Part shown: positions 57,426 through 64,000 of the stretch, piece by piece
Layout of the letters: each line of letters begins with the position of its first letter
Position numbering within the stretch: position 1 is the stretch's first letter
From: Tetracentron sinense
Lineage: Eukaryota; Streptophyta; Magnoliopsida; Trochodendrales; Trochodendraceae
DNA: 64,000 nt
Reading direction: 5' to 3'
NCBI GenBank assembly: GCA_015143295.1
Contig: CM026554.1
Coordinates: forward strand, 34,113,531 to 34,177,530
Position numbers and translations under genes: made by a program
The notes under the pieces: model-generated
What the model was told of the DNA's origin: nothing
Seen by the model: the letters and a program-made list of their open reading frames with translations, nothing else
Databases searched by the model: none

Positions 57426-58164
57426 CAAAAACTAAACAATTAAACAAAACCAAACCTGACCCCTAATATTTTTTCCTAAAATTTCCTATCACTATTTTAT
57501 CTAGATTTATCAAATTTTTGGCTTTCCTACGAATGCTATTCAAACAAGTAAAAAATTGATAATCAATAGAATCACACCCATAGTTAGGCAAAAAATCAGC
57601 CACTTCATTTGCTTCACGATAAATATGGTTGAAAGATATACCTTCATGCAACAAATTTCTAATTTTCTTGTCCCAGTACCAAGTCTTTCAAGATGCTACA
57701 TTTGTCCCATTCCAAGAATCAACCAGACTTTTGGAGTCAGATTCAATATCAATATCTTTAAGATGAAGGGCAGAGCACATAGCTAAACCATCTAAAAGAG
57801 CTCGAGTTTCAGCCATGTAATTGCTGCAAATACCATAATGAGAGTGGAAGCAAGCTATAAAATTTCCAGCATGATCTCTAATAACTCCACCCCCTCCAGC
57901 AATACCAGGGTTTCTTTTAGAAGCTCCATCAATATTCAGTTTGAACCTACCCCGAGGAGGACAAAGCCATTTCACATGTAATATCCTTGGCCTATTAGGA
58001 GAGAAAGGTCTCAAAGGGAAAATAAGAGATAAGTCAATCCTTTTTTCCTCACTATAAGAATCAATGTCACAAATCTTGCGTTTAATATTCAGAATTAATC
58101 CTTTCTCATGACGTGAGACAGAATCATATTTCATTCGACATCTTTCCATTCAGATTTCCCATAC
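56668..58164 (-). mobile_element. LINE (L1-type) 3' end with 10-bp TSD
   Basis: AGGTTGTTAA at 56658-56667 and 58165-58174 flanks it. The left arm keeps the unbroken site near 54180. The T-run at 56668-56680 is the poly(A) tail of a minus-strand insertion. The element is 5'-truncated: only the C-terminal RNase H region and the 3' UTR are present. The 3' UTR supplies the G-run blocks later duplicated in tandem. Confidence 0.85.
57463..58149 (-). pseudogene. LINE C-terminal RNase H domain
   Basis: Plant L1-type ORF2 tail. Reads WLCPPRGRFKLNIDGASKRN (first Asp), GGGGVIRDHAGNFI, YMAETRALLDGLAM (Glu), IDIESDSKSLVDSWNGTN (second Asp), then one TGA stop and, in the same frame, HEGISFNHIYREANEVADFL (final His/Asp region). 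All the acidic catalytic positions are present despite the stop. The RT part is not in the window. Confidence 0.85.
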
Positions 58165-59093
58165 AGGTTGTTAAAATTTTGTAGATGCTAAAAGCATCTG
58201 TAGTCAACAAATGCCTACTTTAGAGGGTGAAAGATACGTATCATTCTGGCCTCTTAAAAATGACTTGTATTATATATTTTCATAAATGATGTTTGTTACC
58301 CTTGAAATAAGCTCTTAAAATATGAGAATAAGTGGTTTTAACAAACGTACTATTTCAAATTGGAGGATTTTTTCAGACCGTTATCAAACGATCAAATTTG
58401 GAAAAATTTAAGAGCTTATTCTTTAAAGTTTATTTTTAAGAGCTTATTATATTAGAGTAGAGTTTCCAAACGGACCCTAAGCCTACTACAAAGCCTACTC
58501 CTCCATTTTTAGATAATAAAACAAAGGAAAAACTGAGTGACCCAAAAGTGGGCTCACATAAAATCCTTGATTTTATTATTTAAAAAAGGTGGGAGTGGAC
58601 TTTGTGAGAGCAAGTTTAGCATTTCTCATACATGCATATACACCAGTAAGAATTCATCAAATCGAAAGATATGTAAGAATTCATCGCATTTTCCATTCGT
58701 CCGGCTTAGACTCGCAATTCTCTCGAGTTGTAACCAGACTCTTGGAGTCCAGTTATGCCCTAAGGTTGCCACGTGTCTCTATTGACACTCCTTAATTGTG
58801 TTAAGATTCACACACTCCTAGGGTTCACTCACCTATTCTGAGTTTCTAGAAATTAAAGAATATTGAAAATTTTAACCAAGGTTAAAGAAAAATTGAATAT
58901 TTTTTTGAAATTAACTATCAAAAGGAGCTATGGTTGACTGTTCAACTGGAGCAATCCAATTTTTGGCTTGGGAAATGGTTATTTGGTAATTATGAGCACA
59001 AAAGAATGGTATTGTTTAATAGTAAATTTTTTCCATGAATACCCCTTCCCAAGGCAAAAAATGGGTTGCTCTGGTTGACTGTTCAACCAGCTC

Positions 59094-59317
59094 CTTAATA
59101 TTTTACGCGATCGTTCCCCAAACCACCATCAACTTCCCGCGGAAGCAACGTGACACTGCTTCATGGGGAAATCAAAATTCTGACTTCCACTAGCTTTTCA
59201 CTTTTCAAAAAGTCCAATTGATATTGGCAAACGAAATACGTTAATGCCTGACTTTTGACTTTCCCAGAACCAGAATTTGTAGAAGTCAGTGGGGGAAGTC
59301 TATCCAAACATCACCTT
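59094..59317. other. Junction between the inverted arm and the unit B tail
   Basis: Sequence (CGCGATCGTTCCCC, GACTTCCACTAGC) not seen elsewhere in the window. It ends in CATCACCTTAGTG just before the half MITE that opens the duplicated tail. Confidence 0.5.
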
Positions 59318-60362
59318 AGTGTTTTGGCTTTTCAAAATAACTTTTGAAGAGTTTTGAAGAGGCTGCTAGGAATGCTCTGAAAAGCCAAAAGGCTAATCTA
59401 TTAAACTATCAAAGTATGCTTGCACCAATTCATCATAATTCTCTAGAATCCATTAAATGAAAAAAAAGGAGGGTTTGAATGTGGATAGTTTCCTCTTCTT
59501 TCATGCCACTCAAGAGTCAAAAGGCTTTTCTCCTAAACTACGCGGTTCTCGAGCTTCCAAGGCAACTATTTAATGGAAGTCACCCCCTATATCTTGAACG
59601 CACAAGGAAATATATACTACTCTTATATACCAGTTGGTATCCATATGGCAACCTTCAAAAGGTTCTTTGAGCTTCAAGTTGTTGCCACGTGTCACCTATT
59701 CTCTCACCTCTTATAAATGTTGAAAGGTAGACCCCACTAACTTATTAAAGCTCTCGTATATGTATGCATGCACTAGTTAATCTTAATGCAAATAAGAATG
59801 AGGGTTTGTGTCATGCCCCCAGAATCTATATACACACAATATATCTAATAATTGCATAGATCTCAGAGCATGAACCTGGAGCATATCCCAAGATAAATGT
59901 GTTGGTGTGCGTAATCACAACCGAAAGATCAACCCCGTTGGATTTACTTGATATAATGAGATTTAGAGGTAAAGCAATAGCCTTTTAGTATAAGATCTAA
60001 GCAGAGACAGGTTTTCTCCACAATGAAATTTCTAACAAGAATGAGTGTGTGGTTTACACTTTATCAAACATCAAGCTTCACTAGAATCACAATTTCTCTT
60101 TAGAGACAAAACTCTCTCTTGCATGAGAATGAAATGTTTCTCTTGATGTGTATTTTTCTCCTTCACAAAGGAGCTTTATAATCCATCAAAGAAAAGAGTC
60201 GTTAGACTCTGTTATAAATACTCTCATATTTAATGCCATTAGAATCTGAATTAATGGCCTAGATTCAACCACATTTACCATGTCTCCGTTAGATCAAGTA
60301 ATGACTTTAATGGCTCTGTGGAGTCTTAATGACTTTTTCAAACTAGTTGTTGAGTCTTGACT

Positions 60363-61344
60363 ACGATCCAATGGTCACCTTTTGCCAAGATACCCAATCT
60401 GGCTTATAGATGATCCTGTAAAGTTATATTTTGTATTGGCTTAGTGTCATTGTTCCTCTGGTTGCTCAAAGACCAGTGAAGATGAAGCTCTGAAGACTCA
60501 AGTGAAGTACATTCCGGCTAAAGCTTCGCTCACTCTCTTTGGATGGTAAGTTACCTAGATACCTAGTGATTACCTTAGGTGAAATTGACCTAGATAACTT
60601 TATCCTATACCCTAGGTGATTAGATATTGGCCCATGTTAGTGTAAATGGCCTTATGGATGGTTGATTGTCTTATGGATTGGTTCTGTGCATAAAATAACA
60701 GAAATATGCACAGACCATTCGAACGGCCTGCCAGTCATTCGAACGCCACAAAATGGTTGGCAAGCCGTTCGAACGACCTAGTGGAACTCAAAAATAGTAG
60801 CTTCCTTAGCACACCATTTTGTGATCAATTTCAACCAATCTCAAGGCCGTTCATTCGAACGGCCTGAAGGGCATTTGAACGACCCTCGTATATTGTGTTT
60901 CGAAACACATCTGAACTTTGTTTTTGGCAAAGAAATTGTCTTGGCTATTTTAGGATAATCTCTTACTTTGTTCTAAGGTTGAAGTGAGAGAGTTTAGAGG
61001 CTTCTTTGAATATTCTAGGGTTCTCTAATCCCCTCTTGGTGGATACCATTTGTTCTCCTCTCTCACTCTCTAGATGATGCAAGATAGAACTTTCCATCTT
61101 CTTCTTGCATTGGTTGATCTCCGTTGTGATTGAGATCCCTCTAGAAGTGTTCTAAAACCATCAAACCAGTTTGTAAACTCTGTGTGAGTGTTTGGTTGGC
61201 GTGAGCCAAAGTCATCGAGGACGAAGATTGATCTTTGGAGATCATGGTTGGAAACTTTGAGAAGCGTTGGTCGGCCAAGTCAAACTTTGAGAAGCGTTGG
61301 ACGAAGATTCCATATCCATATAACATGTTACATGCAAGTCAAAC
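60363..61344. other. LTR-like DNA with repeated TTCGAACGGCC words, no gene
   Basis: CATTCGAACGGCCTG-type words occur five times between 60715 and 60885 in varying forms. 61255-61310 repeats ACTTTGAGAAGCGTTGG. Composition and the repeats suggest part of an LTR retrotransposon but I found no TG/CA ends or target duplication. Confidence 0.4.
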
Positions 61345-62916
61345 TAAATATGAGTTTGAAAATTTCTTCTATATCAAATAAAACTCTAACCTAATGATAT
61401 AAATCAATTGTCGACCAAATAACAAATAATAATCCAATCGCCCTTATGATCTCAAATACTGAATTTAAAACCTAAAAGCTCAATAGTATGGATAGTAGTC
61501 CGGATTGATCTCTTCCTGGAGATAATCACCTTCCTACTCTTCTTGGTACTCTTCTTCTGTCCAAGTCCTAGAGCACAAATATTGAATCCTCCTGAAACTA
61601 TTGACATGAAAAGTAAGACTGAGAAAATGAAAGCCCAGTGCATACAAAATCTAGCTAACAATATAACAACTTAAAATCGTGGTCATGCTTTATCATAAAT
61701 AAACATATCTTATAGTTCATGTGCGGAAACATGTGAACAGAATATCATCCATGACATGTAAGACTCATTGCTTGTGTAACATGTAAGACTTGTACATGAT
61801 CATGAAAGTTCTTGGAAGCATGTGTATCAATGCATGTAAGATAATCTGATTATGTCTGTAACATGGAATTTCCCCAATGCATGTAACATGAAAGTTCCCC
61901 AATGCCTGAAAGTTCTTGTGCATGGACTTGTACTTGAGCTTGGACTTGTGAGACATGTGCTTATAATACTTATCATGCGGTGCGACTTGTGCTTGAATGT
62001 CATGGTCATCTTCAATCTAGGTTATCCTTTAGATTCCAACTTAAAAACATAGAATTCCACCAAAACCACTCATGTAACTAAGGTTACTGAATTCCAGGCT
62101 TTGAGATTATCCTCTAAGTTTACCTATCCAAAATTTAACCAATCTATATACATGCATAATTAGGCATAATTTACATGAAAGTTAGACAAAAATAGTACAT
62201 AGAATAGAATCATAATTAACATCATAGAATTTCGGTACAAAATCATCATTCAACCATAGTCTCTCCCTTCTGATCTCATTCATGTGCAAATCCTAAAATC
62301 ATCCCTTTTCATCAAAGTCAATCCATAAGTGCATAGGAACTTCTTCAACAGTCATAATCTCATGCCTAAAATATAAACATAGTCTCCAATTCATCATCAC
62401 TACATTAACATCATATTGAATTCCATATACCTTATTTCATTCATGATCATTAATACAAAATCCTCTTGAAATCATACAAACCTTAATCAACATAACATGA
62501 AAGCATGAAATCATCATTCTTAGAACTTAAAATCGTCACAGCGTACATATTATTAGGTTTAAGCAGTGTGTGGTAACTTCCTTGATCGCTTCCCTACGAT
62601 CGAACCGCTTTAGAATGGCCTTGGAGGTGATCTCCAAGCTTTCTCTTTCTTCTCATTGTGAAAACCTTTGAGAAAACCTAGGTTGAACTCTCTCTGGCAT
62701 ATTTTGACCATTTTCTTTGCTTTAAACCTTAACCATTGACCATGCAATACTTATAACATTAGTTAAAACTTTTCATAGACATAGTTAATCATCAATTAAC
62801 AGCAATTAAACATTCTTGGGCATCAATTAACATTAATTGAAATGTTTTTAGAAAAATTTCTATATTTTTATTCAATGTGCACTAGTTTCAAGAAAAATAA
62901 GTTTTGGGTCTCTACA
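61345..62916 (-). mobile_element. Ty3/gypsy 3' LTR (inner end certain, outer end not)
   Basis: On the minus strand the LTR starts TGTAGAGACCC at 62916, directly after a polypurine tract, and resembles the start of the solo LTR at 35997-38477 read the same way. The body includes promoter-distal words shared with that LTR (AGTGCATACAAAAT type). The outer end should read TG... on the plus strand, but no clear end or target duplication was found, so the lower boundary is approximate. Confidence 0.65.
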
Positions 62917-62930
62917 ACCTCCCCTCCTTA
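62917..62930 (-). other. Polypurine tract of the gypsy element
   Basis: TAAGGAGGGGAGGT on the minus strand, immediately before the LTR start: the plus-strand primer site for reverse transcription. Confidence 0.8.
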
Positions 62931-62972
62931 TTAGAATTTCATCATCGAAATTAAGAACTTGCATAAACTAGA

Positions 62973-64000
62973 TTAAATGAAAAGGTGAGGATATTTTTCT
63001 CTAACTTCATCTTCTCTTTCCCAAGTGGCTTCTTCAACAGAATGATGTTGCCATCGAAGGAGAACCAATAGAATTGTCTTTGTGCGAAGAACTTGGTTCT
63101 TTCGATCCAGAATTTGAGCCAGTTGCTCAGCTAGAGTCAAATCCTCTTGAATCTCTAATGGTTCAAAATAAGTCACATGAGACAAATCTGGAATATATTT
63201 CCTCATCATGGATATATGAAACAAATTATGGAATGCCGCCATGTGAGGAGGTAAAACAACCCTATAAGCGACTTCTCCTACTCTTATGATGATTTTAAAA
63301 GGGCCCACGTATCTTGGACTGAGTTTTCCTCTTTTGCCAAATCTCATCACTCCTTTTGTTTGAGAGATTTTTATAAATACTTGGTCCCTAACTTGAAATT
63401 CCAAGTCTCTTGGACGAGTATCAACATAACTCTTTTGCCTACTTTGTGTAGTTTTTAGCCTATCCCTGATTAACTGAATTTATTTGCTCAATGAGTTCAA
63501 GACCTAATATTTTTCGTTCACCTACTTCATTACAACATAGAGGTGAATAACAACTTCTACCATAAAGTACCTCGAAGGGTGCCATTTGAATGCTTGCCTG
63601 GTAGTTGCTATTGTAGGCAAACTCTACTAATGACAAGTGATCTTCCAACTACCGTAGAAATCCAACATACATGCCCGTAGCATATCTTCAATAATCTGAT
63701 TCACCCTCTCAGTTTGCCCATCAGTCTGAGGATGAAAGGCTGTGCTGAAATCCAATCGAGAACCCATAGCTTGCTGAAAGCTTTTTCAAAATCTCGAGGT
63801 GATCAATCTTGTATCTCTTCAAAACAATGCTAATAGGTACTCCATGCAAAGGAACCACTTCCTTAATGTACAGTTCTGCCAGCTTGTTCGAATTGAAGTT
63901 AGTATGATATGGAAGAAAGTGAGCTGACTTGGTCATTTAGTCAACTATAACCTCATATAACATCAGAGATCTTCGATGTCCTTGGCAATCTTACTATAAA
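62973..64000 (-). pseudogene. Ty3/gypsy integrase and chromodomain-like C-terminus
   Basis: Minus strand, running in from beyond 64000: MTKSAHFLPYHTNFN and LAELYIKEVVPLHGVPISIV (integrase core), a damaged second-Asp region, [82 protein letters not shown], then VLRTKT...EEATWEREDEVREKYPHL, a chromodomain-like tail seen in plant chromoviruses. At least two frame breaks (near 63700 and 63440). Stop at 62973-62975, some 40 bp before the polypurine tract. The rest of the element is outside the window. Confidence 0.88.

Larger units (their letters stand above)
55690..59093. repeat. Large inverted repeat, right arm
   Basis: Reverse complement of 52965-55170, out to TTCAACCAGCTCC at about 59093. It is longer because it holds a LINE and a tandem duplication (together about 1.5 kb). 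The Harbinger end AGTTTCCAAACGGACCC is at 58461-58477, followed by TAAGCCTACT, the complement of the left flank. Confidence 0.88.
50244..60362. repeat. Tandem segmental duplication, unit B (expanded by insertions)
   Basis: Matches unit A at 50244-53580 (MITE, glutaredoxin, foldback MITEs) and 59318-60362 (tail with GGCTGCTAGGAATGCTCT and TGTGTTGGTGTGCGTAATCA). Between these lie a solo LTR and the Harbinger inverted repeat. The tail ends TTGACT before ACGATCC at 60363, where similarity with unit A ends. Confidence 0.82.

Noticed and set aside
56693..57439. Pro-rich minus-strand frames
   Set aside because: They translate the G-runs of the tandemly duplicated LINE 3' end; no start context or family.
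53581..58477. A single large Harbinger element with TTA duplications at 53578 and 58478
   Set aside because: Both ends are the same (3') end and the flanks beyond are inverted copies of each other, so these are not target duplications of one insertion.

Overview
This is nuclear DNA of a flowering plant. The evidence is spliced genes with GT-AG introns, a plant CC-type glutaredoxin, UGT85 and PPR fragments, and plant transposon families with recognisable ends (CACTA, PIF/Harbinger, hAT, Mutator-like, Helitron, Ty1/copia, Ty3/gypsy, LINE, SINE, TRIM). I cannot name the species. Nothing prokaryotic is present, and I saw no tRNA gene, rRNA gene or CRISPR array. Most of the window is nested, decayed transposons. 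Host-type coding sequence amounts to one truncated ClpB/Hsp101-like gene (2400-4685, minus), two damaged copies of one glutaredoxin gene (43478-43756 and 51042-52241, minus), a broken UGT85-type glycosyltransferase (44046-46385, plus) and a short PPR scrap (32147-32326, plus).

Layout. 1-1547: Ty1/copia pol remnant holding an hAT-type MITE with a perfect 8-bp target duplication. 2400-4685: ClpB-like gene. Its six coding exons join in one open frame with GT-AG introns, but it lacks the N-domain and first ATPase, and every catalytic residue I can check in the second ATPase is changed. 5003-9451: small TIR elements, a Helitron-type 3' end and degenerate repeats. 9452-11232: solo LTR (TSD TAAAG). 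11911-13960: Ty1/copia gag remnant. 13964-26712: a small Helitron-like element split by a 12.4-kb CACTA element (14265-26645, TSD AAG) with TNP2-type and TNPA-like remnants. The CACTA itself holds foldback MITEs cut by two insertions with 9-bp TSDs. 27461-27830 is a second Helitron-like copy that lacks the CACTA and so serves as an empty site.

28-40 kb: two inverted copies of a GATACGG-rich hAT-type MITE, the PPR scrap, then a Mutator-like element with TIRs of about 220-230 bp (34427-39487) that contains a TRIM retrotransposon and a 2.5-kb solo LTR. 40494-40645: SINE with a 12-bp TSD.

42681-60362: a tandem segmental duplication with a unit of about 7.56 kb. Each unit carries one glutaredoxin copy and each copy is broken differently: in-frame loss of the N-terminal segment in unit A, a solo LTR in unit B. 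Unit A also received a TIR element carrying UGT85 sequence, itself split by a small CACTA. Unit B received a PIF/Harbinger element whose 3' part and flank are now a large inverted repeat (arms about 1.9 kb around a 0.5-kb spacer). One arm gained a Tourist-like MITE; the other gained a LINE and a 494-bp tandem duplication rich in G-runs.

60.4-64 kb: LTR-type DNA, then the 3' LTR, polypurine tract and integrase/chromodomain end of a Ty3/gypsy element on the minus strand. All similarity calls rest on reading motifs by eye; no search was run.
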